Below, one piece after another: positions 32,218-41,135 of a DNA stretch of 41,259 bases. The position numbers and the translations under genes are program-made. The DNA is from Gammaproteobacteria bacterium. Its GTDB lineage: Bacteria > Pseudomonadota > Gammaproteobacteria > Steroidobacterales > Steroidobacteraceae. Location of the stretch: positions 1 to 41,259 of the forward strand of contig VGUH01000023.1 in the NCBI GenBank assembly GCA_016874295.1, given 5' to 3'. How positions within the stretch are numbered: position 1 is the stretch's first letter; each line of letters begins with the position of its first letter. The notes under the pieces are model-generated. The model was given only the letters and a program-made list of their open reading frames with translations, was not told the origin of the DNA and ran no database searches.

Positions 32218-32901
32218 TCAGGCGGCGATGCCGAATGTGCGGCCGATCGCGGCGGTCAGCGCCATCGCGATGGCGCCCCAGAAGGTCATGCGCAGCGCGC
32301 CCCTGGCGGCCCCCGAGCGGCCGATGCGCGCGGAGACGGCGCCGAGGAAGGCGAGGAAAACAAGCGACAGGCCGGCGACGATCCTGGGCGCGGTCTCGGC
32401 CGGGGACAGCGCCACGGCGGTGAGCGGCAGCGCCGCGCCGGCCGCGAAGGCGGCGGCAGAGGCGAGCGCCGCCTGGATTGGCCGTGCCCGCAGCCGCTCC
32501 AGGATGCCGAGCTCGTCGCGCGCGTGGGCCTCGAGGGCGTCCTTCGCGGCGAGCTGTTTCGCGACCTCGGAGGCGAGCTGCGGGTCGAGCCCGCGGCCCA
32601 CGTAGATCGCCGCCAGCTCGCGATGCTCGGCGTCAGGGTCATCCGCGAGCTCCCGGCGTTCGCGCTCGAGGTCGGCACGCTCGGTGTCGGCCTGGGAGCT
32701 CACCGAGACGTACTCGCCCGCCGCCATGGACATGGCGCCGGCGACCAGCCCGGCGAGGCCGGCGGTGAAGACCGCTGCTTGCGAGCCGCCGGCCGCCGCG
32801 ACCCCGATCAGCAGGCTCGAAATCGAGATGATGCCGTCATTCGCGCCGAGGACGGCTGCGCGCAGCCAGCCCGCGCGGCCGGACCCGTGGTATTCCCTCA
32901 T
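32218..32901 (-). CDS. VIT1/CCC1-family iron/manganese transporter
   Basis: The 227-residue protein has five predicted helices. The first two carry LRAAVLGANDGIISISSLLIGVAAAG and LAGLVAGAMSMAAGEYVSVSSQADTE, the family signature. A cytoplasmic acidic/Ala-rich helical domain follows (ERADLERERRELADDPDAEHREL), then three C-terminal helices. Relatives move Fe2+ or Mn2+ across membranes. The start overlaps the DoxX gene stop by 4 bp (ATGA). Confidence 0.92.
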   Translation of the reverse strand: MREYHGSGRAGWLRAAVLGANDGIISISSLLIGVAAAGGSQAAVFTAGLAGLVAGAMSMAAGEYVSVSSQADTERADLERERRELADDPDAEHRELAAIYVGRGLDPQLASEVAKQLAAKDALEAHARDELGILERLRARPIQAALASAAAFAAGAALPLTAVALSPAETAPRIVAGLSLVFLAFLGAVSARIGRSGAARGALRMTFWGAIAMALTAAIGRTFGIAA

Positions 32902-33284
32902 TTCTGGTTGACGGCGTGCCGCCCGGGGCCGATCAGCGCGAGCGCGGTGGCCGTGAAGAAGTACATGTACTGCAATTCGAGCTTCAGGCCTCCGCCCTGC
33001 GGCTCGAGCTCGAACAGCTCCGCGCCGTGCACCAGGCCGATTGCGAACAGCATGTTGACCGCGATCAGCCAGGCGCCGATGCGCGCGTACCAGCCCGCGA
33101 TCACGGCAAGCGGGGCGAGGACCTCGCCCACGTAGACGCCGTACTTGAGGTACACCGGCAGCCCGGCATTCGCGAGCGCGCCGTCCAGCCAGCCGATGCC
33201 GTTCCTGAGCTTGCTGATGCCGTGCAGCAGGACGAGGAGGCCGAGCACGACGCGCAGGATGAGCTTGCCGGTGTTTTCGTTCAT
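32898..33284 (-). CDS. DoxX-family membrane protein
   Basis: The 128-residue protein has four helices with LILRVVLGLLVLLHGISKLRNG, LPVYLKYGVYVGEVLAPLAVIAGWYARIGA and a C-terminal YMYFFTATALALIGPGRHA, typical of the DoxX family. Function of such proteins is poorly known; some are tied to thiol redox balance. It lies 15 bp after tamB and overlaps VIT1 by 4 bp. Confidence 0.85.
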   Translation of the reverse strand: MNENTGKLILRVVLGLLVLLHGISKLRNGIGWLDGALANAGLPVYLKYGVYVGEVLAPLAVIAGWYARIGAWLIAVNMLFAIGLVHGAELFELEPQGGGLKLELQYMYFFTATALALIGPGRHAVNQK

Positions 33285-33299
33285 GGGGTCAGGTCCTCC

Positions 33300-36200
33300 T
33301 CATCTCTCGATCCGGTACTCGACATCGACGGCGGATTCCCTGCCGGACTCGGCGGCGATCTCCCAGCGGTCGCCGATCGTGTAGCGCAGCTTCAGCGTGT
33401 TGATCTCGTCCACCAGGGAGATACCGTAGCTGACGTAGAGCCGCGGCGACAGGTATTTCCCGAGCACCAGCTCGGCGCCGGCGCCCGCGTCCTCGATCAG
33501 GCCGACGTCGTCGAGGCCGACGTACTTGCCGAGCTGGCCGGCGAGCAGTGCGCCGCCGCGCTCCGTGTCGGTCAGCTCGCTCTCCGGCGCCCCCGGGTCG
33601 CCCTGGACGTTGGAGCGGCCGACGATCAGCATCGAGGCGATCTGGGCCTGCGGCAGACTCGGTTCCGAGAACAGCGTCAGCTGCGGCCGGCGCAGCGGGC
33701 CGCGGGCGATGACGCCGACCGTGTAGCCGGGCAGCTCGCGGATCGCGCGCAGGTCGACGCCGGGATCCGTGACCGCGCCGCCGGTGAACAGCAGGCGCCC
33801 GCGCTCGACCTCGAGCTCGCGCCCGTACGCGCGGTACACGCCTTGCGCCACTTCGAGCTCGCCGGCGGCCGTGGTGCCGCCCTGGGCCGCGGACTGCGCG
33901 CGCACCGCGCCGGTCACCGCTGCCGCCAGGCCGAAGGCCCTGACCTGGACCTTGTCGCCGAGCCTGAGCCGCACGTCGCTCGTGACCGAGAACCGCTCCG
34001 CGACGTCCGGTTCCGCTTCGGGCCGCACGATGCGCTCGTCCGCGGACACGAGCACCGCGCCCGCCGTGTCGGCAGGCTGGATGCAGGCCTCGGGGATGAC
34101 GACTTCACCCGTCACCGCGATGTGCCGGTCGTCCAGCCGGAAGCGCAGGTCCGGCGAGGCGAGGATGCGGGCCTCCGGCACGTTGGCGACCAGGAGTCGC
34201 TCCCCGATGAGTGCGAGCTCGCCCGAGAGCCGCCGGTCGCGCCAGCCGAGCCGCCCGTCGAGCGCGAGTGTCCCGTCGCCGGCCCTGCCGGCGGCATCGA
34301 GCGTCAGCGACGTGTCGGCGAGGCGCACGGTAGCGCGCAGTTCCCGGAGCCGCAGATTCGCCTGGTAGAAGTCGAGCGTGCCGCCGGCGAGGCGCGCTTC
34401 GCCCTCGAGCGCAGGCGCGGCGACCCGCCCCGCGACCCGGAAGTCGAGCTCGGCCTCGCCCGAGGCGCTGTCGGTCGTGTTCACGAGCAGCGGCAGCAGG
34501 TTGAGTTGACGCGTGCGGCCCTTGATGCTGCCGGCAAGCGGGAGGTCGCCGAGGTCGCTGCCCGGAGTGCGGATCGCCTCGAGCGTGGCGTCGAGTTCGA
34601 GGGCCGCGGGGTCGGCCACGCGCAGGTCGAGGCGGTGCAGTTCGGGGGCAGACGCGAGCGTGAGGCGTGTGAGGCCAAGCTCGACGCGTCGCTCGGCGCC
34701 GCTCGCGGACTGGTAGGTCAGCGACGCGTCGCGGATCTCGGCGTTGACGTCGGCGAGCCAGGGCGTGCCGGCACGGCCCGATATCTCGGCATCGACCGCC
34801 AGGAAGCCCCGGTAGCGGGGCGCGCCGAGACGCTTGGGGTCGAGCGCTTCGAGCGGGAACGATTCCGTCGCCGCCTGCAGCGTCCAGTCGCCGCCCGATC
34901 GCCAGCGGCCCTGCAGGCAGAAGCGCCGTTCCTCGTACACGAGGCAGACCGGATCGAGCGAGGCCTCCCTCAGGTTCACGGACAGCGCTCCCGGCGATTC
35001 CAGCTGCCAGGGCACGAGGCGAGGCCCGCTTGCCTCGGTGCCTTCGAGCCGCAGCGTGTATTGGCCATCCACCCACGCGCCGTGACCATGCAGCGACAGC
35101 GCGTCCTGGCCGGAGCCGACACGGAATCGCAGCGCGTGATCGCCCGTGAGCCCGTCGAGGGCGAGGCGCGTGTCGTTGATCGGAAACCCTGACGCGCTGA
35201 TGCCGTTCGAGCGCAGGCGAAGCCAGGAATGGTCCTGGCCTCCGCGATCGATGCGCGCATCGGCCGACAGCACGACCGCGCGGTGCTCGCCCCAGGCGAG
35301 CCCGTGACCCGTGATGCCGATGTCGATCGTGTCCGCGCGCGCCGAGACCTTCGCATCGAGCTCGCCCCCGAACTCGGGCAGTAGCGCGGACAGGTCGTCC
35401 GAAACGACCCGTGCGCGCAGGTCAGCGTCCTGGCCAAGCCTGCCGTCCGCCTCGAGGCGTGTCGAACCGAGCTTGAGAACAACGTCCTCGAGCTCGATCG
35501 TGCCCGGCGCGCGCCGCATGGCGCCGCTGCCGCTGGCAGGCAGGCCTCGCAAGGTCCCGCGCAACTGACGGATGCTCGCCGACCACGGGCCTGTTGCCGC
35601 GAATCCGCTGCCCGATCCGGTGAACTCGAAGCTGAGGCGCCCCGGCAGCTCCTCGCGCAGCACCGCGGGATTCACGTCCGTGGCGCGGCCGCGGGCCGAC
35701 CAGGCATTGCCCCCATCGCGGCCCAGCGAGCCCGCGAGCGACACGCCCCCACCCAGGACCTGCCACGACGAATCCTCGACCTCGATCGCCGAGGCCGTGA
35801 ATCTTCCCGTACCCTCGCCGGTGAGCGGGGGCCCGGCGGCAGGCCGGAACTTACCGTTCACGCGCCAGGAGAATTCGGTCCAGCCCTGCGCGGCGAGCGA
35901 GCCGCGCGGCGAGGCGACCAGCAGTTCGCCGGTGAGCGGCCAGCGGAAATTCGTCCAGTCGGCCGATACGGCATAGGTTGGATCGTCGCCGAGCGTCATC
36001 CGGCCCGTCGTGCGCAGTACCGACCCCGGCGCGGTTTCGAGGGTGAGCGGCTCGACGTGCAGCACCTGCTCCGCGTAGCGCAGTCTTGCGTCCACCCGCA
36101 GGCCCGCCCCTGGCAGGCCCGCGCCGCGCAGGACTCCATTTGCCTGGTAGTGCGCGAGATCCCCTTCGATTTCGAATGCCCCGGCCAGTGGGCCGACGGG

Positions 36201-37004
36201 TGGGGCGTCCATCCACTGCGCGAGGTCGAGCTGCTCAATGTCTGCCGTGCCGCGCCAGCGCGGGCCGGCGGCGAGATTCGTCAGTTCCACCCTGACGCGA
36301 CCGGTGCCGGGCGAGGCGATCGGTGCGTCGACGAGCAGCCGGTCGAGATCTCCGACCGCGTGCGCGACGCCGGCGGCGCGGTTGTCGTCGCCGAGGGACC
36401 AGGCCGCACGGACGTCGAGCGCGAGCGGCTCGCGCGCGTACAGCGTGCCGCCCGCGCCGGCGACGGCCCAGCCCGTGCCGCGCACGCCGACGCCGTCGAA
36501 CTCGATGCGGGCCCGCGAGACTTTCGCCGAGCCGCGGATGTCCGTGAACGCGGTCTCGACGCCGGCGGGCGAGACGATCGACACGCGGGCGGCCTGCATG
36601 TCGTCCAGCACCAGCGACAGCCAGCCGGGCATGAACGACGGCGGGCGCGCTGGGCCGGAACGCGGCCGCAGCACGACGCGCGCCTCGGCGATGCGCGCGC
36701 CGTCGGCCGAGATGCGCCCGGCGAGGATCTCGAGCGGTTCGTAGTCCGCGGCGAACCCGCGCACGCGGATCGACGCGCGCGGATGCTCGATCTCGACCGC
36801 GTCGATGTCGAGCGGGCCGATCAGCCGGCCGCGCGCGCCCTCGAGCCGGATCTGCACCGTTCCCAGCGATTCGGCGAGCGCGACCGCGCGACGCAGCCCC
36901 GCCTCGGTGGTCACGAGCCAAGTTGCCGCGAGGAGCACCGCCAGCAGCAGCCCGGCGATTCCGGCGGCCAGCCAGCGAACCCAGGGACGGATCTGCCGCT
37001 TCAC
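33300..37004 (-). CDS. tamB: TamB, inner-membrane partner of TamA
   Basis: The 1234-residue protein has one N-terminal membrane anchor (about 10-32), a very long beta-rich taco-like body and the C-terminal DUF490 domain (VQVRAFGLAAAVTGAVRAQSAAQ, QGVYRAYGRELEVERGRLLFTGG, LPQAQIASMLIVGRSN, GKYLSPRLYVSYGISL). TamB spans the periplasm and works with TamA in outer-membrane protein assembly and lipid transport. The start is GTG 37004, one base after the tamA stop. Length is near the E. coli 1259. Confidence 0.95.
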   Translation of the reverse strand: MKRQIRPWVRWLAAGIAGLLLAVLLAATWLVTTEAGLRRAVALAESLGTVQIRLEGARGRLIGPLDIDAVEIEHPRASIRVRGFAADYEPLEILAGRISADGARIAEARVVLRPRSGPARPPSFMPGWLSLVLDDMQAARVSIVSPAGVETAFTDIRGSAKVSRARIEFDGVGVRGTGWAVAGAGGTLYAREPLALDVRAAWSLGDDNRAAGVAHAVGDLDRLLVDAPIASPGTGRVRVELTNLAAGPRWRGTADIEQLDLAQWMDAPPVGPLAGAFEIEGDLAHYQANGVLRGAGLPGAGLRVDARLRYAEQVLHVEPLTLETAPGSVLRTTGRMTLGDDPTYAVSADWTNFRWPLTGELLVASPRGSLAAQGWTEFSWRVNGKFRPAAGPPLTGEGTGRFTASAIEVEDSSWQVLGGGVSLAGSLGRDGGNAWSARGRATDVNPAVLREELPGRLSFEFTGSGSGFAATGPWSASIRQLRGTLRGLPASGSGAMRRAPGTIELEDVVLKLGSTRLEADGRLGQDADLRARVVSDDLSALLPEFGGELDAKVSARADTIDIGITGHGLAWGEHRAVVLSADARIDRGGQDHSWLRLRSNGISASGFPINDTRLALDGLTGDHALRFRVGSGQDALSLHGHGAWVDGQYTLRLEGTEASGPRLVPWQLESPGALSVNLREASLDPVCLVYEERRFCLQGRWRSGGDWTLQAATESFPLEALDPKRLGAPRYRGFLAVDAEISGRAGTPWLADVNAEIRDASLTYQSASGAERRVELGLTRLTLASAPELHRLDLRVADPAALELDATLEAIRTPGSDLGDLPLAGSIKGRTRQLNLLPLLVNTTDSASGEAELDFRVAGRVAAPALEGEARLAGGTLDFYQANLRLRELRATVRLADTSLTLDAAGRAGDGTLALDGRLGWRDRRLSGELALIGERLLVANVPEARILASPDLRFRLDDRHIAVTGEVVIPEACIQPADTAGAVLVSADERIVRPEAEPDVAERFSVTSDVRLRLGDKVQVRAFGLAAAVTGAVRAQSAAQGGTTAAGELEVAQGVYRAYGRELEVERGRLLFTGGAVTDPGVDLRAIRELPGYTVGVIARGPLRRPQLTLFSEPSLPQAQIASMLIVGRSNVQGDPGAPESELTDTERGGALLAGQLGKYVGLDDVGLIEDAGAGAELVLGKYLSPRLYVSYGISLVDEINTLKLRYTIGDRWEIAAESGRESAVDVEYRIER

Positions 37005-37005
37005 G

Positions 37006-38808
37006 TCAGAACTCCGGCGTGAAGTTGACGTGCAGGCGCGGCGAGCGGTCGGCTTCCGAAACCGACTGCGCGACGTCGAGCCCGACGCTCAGGAATGGCA
37101 GCCGATAACGCAAACCGACGCCGACCGAGTACTCGAGCGGATCGCCGAAGGTATTGAAGGCGTTGCCGCCGTCCACGAATACCGCCGCAACCAGGTTGCG
37201 CGGCAGGTTGCGCTGCAGTTCGACCGTGCCGGTCAGGAGATGCCGGCCGCCGACCTTGTTGCCTGCCGCGTCGACCGGTGACAGTTCCTGGTAGCCGTAG
37301 CCGCGCACGCTCTGGTCGCCGCCCGCGAAGAACCGGTACTGCGCCGGCAGTTCCTGGAAATCGCCGACCACGCTCGCGCCCAGCTCGGCACGCAGGTAGA
37401 ACCGCCACTTGTCATTCAGTCGGAGGAAGCGCTCGTCGCGAACATTCAGCCGCGTGAAATCGGTGTCCGATCCGAGCGCGCTGGTGGAAGCCAGGATCTC
37501 GGCGCGCAGGCCGGTCGCCATCGCGTTGGTACCGAGAAAATCGGGCGGCAGGCGCGCGAACGAAATTCCCGGCACGAGCAGCAGGCTGCGGCTGCGATCC
37601 ACCTGGGTCGAGTCGCCGGAGGCCGTAGTGACCTTGTCCTCGCTGCTGTCGAGAGTCGCGGACAGCACACGCTGCCAGCGGCCGCGCACTTGCGTGAGGG
37701 CCGTCTTGAACGTCCCGCCCGTGGTCTCCACGTCCGCGCGCTGCTCATCGAAGCCGCGCAGCTCGAACGCGAGCTTCTCGAGTGCCGGGTCGGTCGAGGG
37801 AACGACATACGTCAGGCTCACCGAATCCTCGACGTCCGAGGCGCGCGCCTGGGCGCGCAGCCGGTGGCCGAGATCGTTGCGCCTGCGGTCCTCCCAGCCG
37901 AGCGTGCCGCGTGCCCCCGTGTCGGTGCCGTAGCCCGCGGCGATCGTCCAGACGTGGCGTTCGTTCCGCTCGGAGGTGATCCGCACCGGCACGACCTTCG
38001 CGACGCGGTCGCGCTCGCCGGGCAGCACCTCCGACAGCGAGAAGTACTGCGAATCGTCGAGCGCGAACTGCGTGCGCAGCAGCGCCTCGGCGCTGTACCA
38101 GTCGCCTTCTTGGTACCGCAGCATGCGCCGCACCAGGCTGTCACGTACCACGTCCTGCTCGATCGCCGTGGGCCCGAAGCGGTAGCGCTCGCCGGTGTCC
38201 AGCGTGAGCCGGGCATGCGCCGCGAGCGTGGCGGGGTCGACCGACAGCAAGCTGACGGTGAAGCGCGCATCGAGGAAGCCGTTGCCGAGCGCCGCGCGCA
38301 GCAGCTCGCCTTTCAGCTGGTCATAGGCCGGGTGGCTCAGGCGCTCGCCGGTGCGCAGCGGGGACTGCTCCAGCACGCGCTGCAGGAAGCGCTCGTCGCG
38401 GCCGGGGCCGGTGATCGCGACGTCCTGCGCGACCAGCATCACCGGTGAGCCGGGCTCGATGGTGATGACCGCGTGCCAGCCCTCGTCTTCCTGCTCGAGC
38501 TTGGTCGCGACCCTCGGCTCGTAGTAGCCGAAGGGCCGCAGCGCCGCGCGCGCCTCCGCCGGAGCGCGCTGCACGAGCCGGGCGATCATTTCGGCATCGA
38601 GGTCCTGCGCGGCGGACAGCCGGTTGAGGCTGGAGAGCGCACGCACGTTGTCGAGCAGCGCGCCGTCGACGCCCCGGAACTCGACCTCGACCACCGCGGC
38701 CGCACCGGCCTCCGCCTTGCCGCAGGGCGGCAGCGACGCGGTTCCCCCGCTCGCGGGCTGAGCGGCGAGGAACGCCATGCACGCGGCGGCGGGCAGGACG
38801 AGCGGCAC
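37006..38808 (-). CDS. tamA: TamA, Omp85-family outer-membrane assembly protein
   Basis: The 600-residue protein has a signal peptide, three POTRA-like repeats (about 35-270; VVEVEFRGVDGALLDNVRALSSL, YDQLKGELLRAALGNGFLDARF), and a C-terminal 16-strand barrel with WTIAAGYGTDTGARGTLGWEDRRRN, FFAGGDQSVRGYGYQEL (the Omp85 lid-lock RGY motif) and a terminal Phe (LHVNFTPEF) for BAM recognition. Start is GTG 38808; an internal ATG near residue 11 is possible but would shorten the signal peptide. It is coupled to tamB. Confidence 0.95.
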   Translation of the reverse strand: MPLVLPAAACMAFLAAQPASGGTASLPPCGKAEAGAAAVVEVEFRGVDGALLDNVRALSSLNRLSAAQDLDAEMIARLVQRAPAEARAALRPFGYYEPRVATKLEQEDEGWHAVITIEPGSPVMLVAQDVAITGPGRDERFLQRVLEQSPLRTGERLSHPAYDQLKGELLRAALGNGFLDARFTVSLLSVDPATLAAHARLTLDTGERYRFGPTAIEQDVVRDSLVRRMLRYQEGDWYSAEALLRTQFALDDSQYFSLSEVLPGERDRVAKVVPVRITSERNERHVWTIAAGYGTDTGARGTLGWEDRRRNDLGHRLRAQARASDVEDSVSLTYVVPSTDPALEKLAFELRGFDEQRADVETTGGTFKTALTQVRGRWQRVLSATLDSSEDKVTTASGDSTQVDRSRSLLLVPGISFARLPPDFLGTNAMATGLRAEILASTSALGSDTDFTRLNVRDERFLRLNDKWRFYLRAELGASVVGDFQELPAQYRFFAGGDQSVRGYGYQELSPVDAAGNKVGGRHLLTGTVELQRNLPRNLVAAVFVDGGNAFNTFGDPLEYSVGVGLRYRLPFLSVGLDVAQSVSEADRSPRLHVNFTPEF

Positions 38809-38814
38809 GGGAAG

Positions 38815-39378
38815 TCAGGCCTTGCGCCGGCGCCGGCGTTGCAGCATCCAGACTCCGAGGGCGGCGAGCACGAGGATCGCAATCACGGGCAGGACGACCG
38901 CGAGGGCAGAGATCACGATCGAGCTCGCGAGCTCGGCGGTCGAATAGGCGTGATTGCCGATGCCGCCGGACATGGCGCCGGTTTTCGCGCGGCCGACGGC
39001 ATTCAATGCGTGGCCCGCGGTGGCGATCGCGCCGCCGGCGCCGATTGCGGTGAGCCAGCGCAGCCAGTCGGGCAGGCCGACCATCACGCCGGCGGCGGCC
39101 ACGATGCCGGCGATCACTGCGACGGGCGCGCCGAGCAGGTCGAGCACGTGGTCGACGCCGGGCAGGTAGTAGGCGGCGATCTCGGCCACCGTCGCGATCC
39201 CGAGTGCGGTCAGCACAACCGGCTCGCCGAGCCAGTCGAAGCCGCGCCCGGGTTCCACCCAGCCGAAATGAATCGCGAGGCCGGCGGCGAGGAGCGGCAC
39301 GAATGCGCGGAATCCCGCGGCGGCCGCGAGCGCGATACCGGTCGCGACCGAGAGCAGCATGTTCAGGGGTTCAGCCAT
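38815..39378 (-). CDS. DUF4126 membrane protein
   Basis: The 187-residue protein has a GIALAAAAGFRAFVPLLAAGLA first helix and several Gly/Ala-rich helices, IAAYYLPGVDHVLDLLGAPVAVIAG, then a short basic C-terminus (LQRRRRRKA). This is the DUF4126 pattern; function unknown. Its start lies within the last 16 bp of nudC and its stop is 6 bp before tamA, so it is probably co-transcribed with both. Confidence 0.85.
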   Translation of the reverse strand: MAEPLNMLLSVATGIALAAAAGFRAFVPLLAAGLAIHFGWVEPGRGFDWLGEPVVLTALGIATVAEIAAYYLPGVDHVLDLLGAPVAVIAGIVAAAGVMVGLPDWLRWLTAIGAGGAIATAGHALNAVGRAKTGAMSGGIGNHAYSTAELASSIVISALAVVLPVIAILVLAALGVWMLQRRRRRKA

Positions 39379-40244
39379 TCCTGGATCAGCCGGTAGGCGA
39401 TCGACTGCGGGAATGGTAGCATCGCGCCGCCCTTCAGCTCGTCGCGGTGGAACCAGCGCGCGTCCTCGAGCTCGGCGTCGCCGATCCGAATCTCGGTGGT
39501 GCGCGCCTCGGCGCGGAATCCGAGCATCAGCGAGCGCGGGAACGGCCAGGGCTGCGAGGACTGGTAGCTCATCATGCCGGTCTCGACGCCGGTCTCCTCG
39601 AGCACTTCGCGATGCACCGCGTCCTCGAGACTCTCGCCGGGCTCGACGAACCCCGCAATCGTCGAGTAGCGCCCTGCCGGCCAGCCGGGCTGGCGCCCGA
39701 GCAGCGCGCGGTCGCCGTCGGTCACCAGCACGATCACGGCCGGGTCCACGCGCGGGAAGAACTCCGTCTCGCAGCCCGGCCGCGTGCAGACCATCACGCG
39801 GCCGCTCTTCTTCGGCAGCGTCGGCGCGCCGCAGCTGCCGCAGTAGCGATGACGGTGGCGGAAGGAAATCATGGCGCGCGCGTAGGCGACGAGTCCCGCC
39901 TCGTCGTGCGGCAGGAGCGCGGCCGCGAGCCTCAAGTCCGCGAACTCCGCGCCTGCGGCGAGCTCGAGCGGGCTCGCCGCCTCGATCTCGGCGGTGAAGA
40001 CCGCGAGCCCCCGGTAATCGCCGAGCAGGACCAGCTCGTCGAGCGCGATGCCGGCGAACGGGCCGCTGTCGATGGGGAACAGATATGCCGCAGGGGAGGG
40101 CTGCCGGACGACCGGGCAGCGCGACTTCCAGACCGGGATCAGTCGCGCGGAACCGCCGGCGATCGCGCGCGCGATGGCGTCGGTATCGGCGTTCGCAAGC
40201 TTGAGCCGGTCGACGTGCGGCCCGGCGAATACGTTGGGGCGCAT
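39363..40244 (-). CDS. nudC: NADH pyrophosphatase / NAD-RNA decapping hydrolase NudC
   Basis: The 293-residue Nudix enzyme has a zinc ribbon (C135, C138, C153, C158), a Nudix box at 198-220 (GFVEPGESLEDAVHREVLEE) and the NudC signature SQPWPFPRSLMLGF. It hydrolyses NAD(H) and removes NAD caps from RNA. ATG 40244 has GGGAAGG just upstream. A TAGAAT-like -10 lies at 40274-40279 on the minus strand, overlapping the 3' end of the flhC-like gene. Confidence 0.95.
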   Translation of the reverse strand: MRPNVFAGPHVDRLKLANADTDAIARAIAGGSARLIPVWKSRCPVVRQPSPAAYLFPIDSGPFAGIALDELVLLGDYRGLAVFTAEIEAASPLELAAGAEFADLRLAAALLPHDEAGLVAYARAMISFRHRHRYCGSCGAPTLPKKSGRVMVCTRPGCETEFFPRVDPAVIVLVTDGDRALLGRQPGWPAGRYSTIAGFVEPGESLEDAVHREVLEETGVETGMMSYQSSQPWPFPRSLMLGFRAEARTTEIRIGDAELEDARWFHRDELKGGAMLPFPQSIAYRLIQEWLNP

Positions 40245-40277
40245 CCCTTCCCGTACCTGGCAGGAAAACGCGTCATT

Positions 40278-40856
40278 CTAGCAGTCGCCTACCGACAGCC
40301 CGGGCCGTGCCGGCGGCCGGGTCGAGGCGCAGAACTCGCAGACTTTCGGTCGCTGCGCGTAGCGCAGGACGACCAGCGGGCTCCCGCAGCCCTCGCAGTC
40401 GTCGAGGCAGATCTCGTTCTGTTTCTCGAGCGAGCGCAGCAGGTGACAGGCGTGCTCGAAGGAGATCTGCGGGCGCTCATTGAGGCTCAGGAAGGTTTCG
40501 TAGGCCTCGCAGAATGTTTCCCCGAAGCGCAGTTGTTCCAGGGCGCCGGTTGCGGCGCCGCCATCGCGTTTCAGGATCCCGAGCACGCAGAGCAGGGTGG
40601 CGAGCCCCGCCGCCTCGTGGCGGATGCCGGCATTGCGCATGAAGTAGGCGCTCTGGCGCGGGCTCTTGCCGCAGTGCCTGCGCACGTCGCGCCGGCCGGC
40701 GTCGGCGACGTAGGAGCGCTACAGCTTGCGGACCCGGTCATCCGTGAGGCCGGTCCAGCTGCGGATCGTCCGGGTCCGCGCCTCGTGGCGGATGAGCCGG
40801 AGCGCCAGGTCGAGGCGCAGGCGGTCGCGCGTGTAACGGTCGTCGGTGATGCGCAT
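40278..40856 (-). pseudogene. FlhC-like transcription regulator gene with in-frame amber
   Basis: From ATG 40856 the frame reads MRITDDRYTRDRL to TGLTDDRVRKL (45 codons), then TAG at 40721-40719, then RSYVADAGRRDVRRHCGKSPRQ in the same frame to TAG at 40278. The layout recalls FlhC: an N-terminal helical part with a KLY-like motif, where Tyr is the residue turned into the stop, and C-terminal paired CxxC motifs (CEGC and CEFC). FlhC with FlhD switches on flagellar genes; this homologue's role is inference. The nonsense change should abolish function unless suppressed. The stop is in a position where TAC/TAT to TAG is one substitution. Confidence 0.65.
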
Positions 40857-40866
40857 GGAATCTGCC

Positions 40867-40904
40867 TTGACGCTACGGGATGGTACTGGTAGTTTCGTAC
40901 CAGT
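40867..40904 (+). promoter_or_regulatory. Possible promoter with operator-like inverted repeat
   Basis: ACTGGTA (40885-40891) and TACCAGT (40898-40904) are perfect complements with 6-nt spacing, between the divergent flhC-like gene and the small plus-strand gene. TTGACG (40867-40872) and TAGTTT (40890-40895) are 17 bp apart and could form a weak plus-strand promoter overlapped by the repeat. Confidence 0.4.
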
Positions 40905-40967
40905 CAATCGTAAGCCGGCCCCAGAGCCGGCGAACCGCGAAATGGCGTGTCTACGGGGAGAAATGCC

Positions 40968-41135
40968 ATGCATCGCCAACACCCGCTTGCGCTCGCGCCG
41001 CCCGCCGGCGATGCCGACTGGCATCAGCGCAGCCTGCTCGACGAATCCACGCGCCGCGCCCTGCTATCGGTCAACCTCGCTTTCCTCGACCTGGCGGTGG
41101 AGCTCGCCGAGGAAGGGCGGCTGAAGCAGATCTGA
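40968..41135 (+). pseudogene. Small gene truncated by IS insertion, FlhD-like fragment?
   Basis: The 55-codon frame starts ATG 40968 with GGGGAG 7 nt upstream, a good ribosome site. It reads MHRQHPLALAPPAGDADWHQ and then TRRALLSVNLAFLDLAVELAEEGRLKQI. The last bases of its stop codon TGA (41133-41135) are also the first bases of the IS end, so the natural C-terminus has been lost. The VNLAFLDLAVELA segment resembles the FlhD N-terminal helix (INLSYLLLAQRLI), which would fit the divergent flhC-like neighbour, but this rests on a short match. Confidence 0.45.

Noticed and set aside
28437-40856. Amber codons at 28952-28950 and 40721-40719 as recoded sense codons (pyrrolysine or suppressed TAG)
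   Set aside because: TAG is an ordinary stop for comM, polA, kynA, the ocd-like gene and flhC-like itself in this window, and no suppressor or pyl gene is seen; nonsense mutation or sequence error is simpler.
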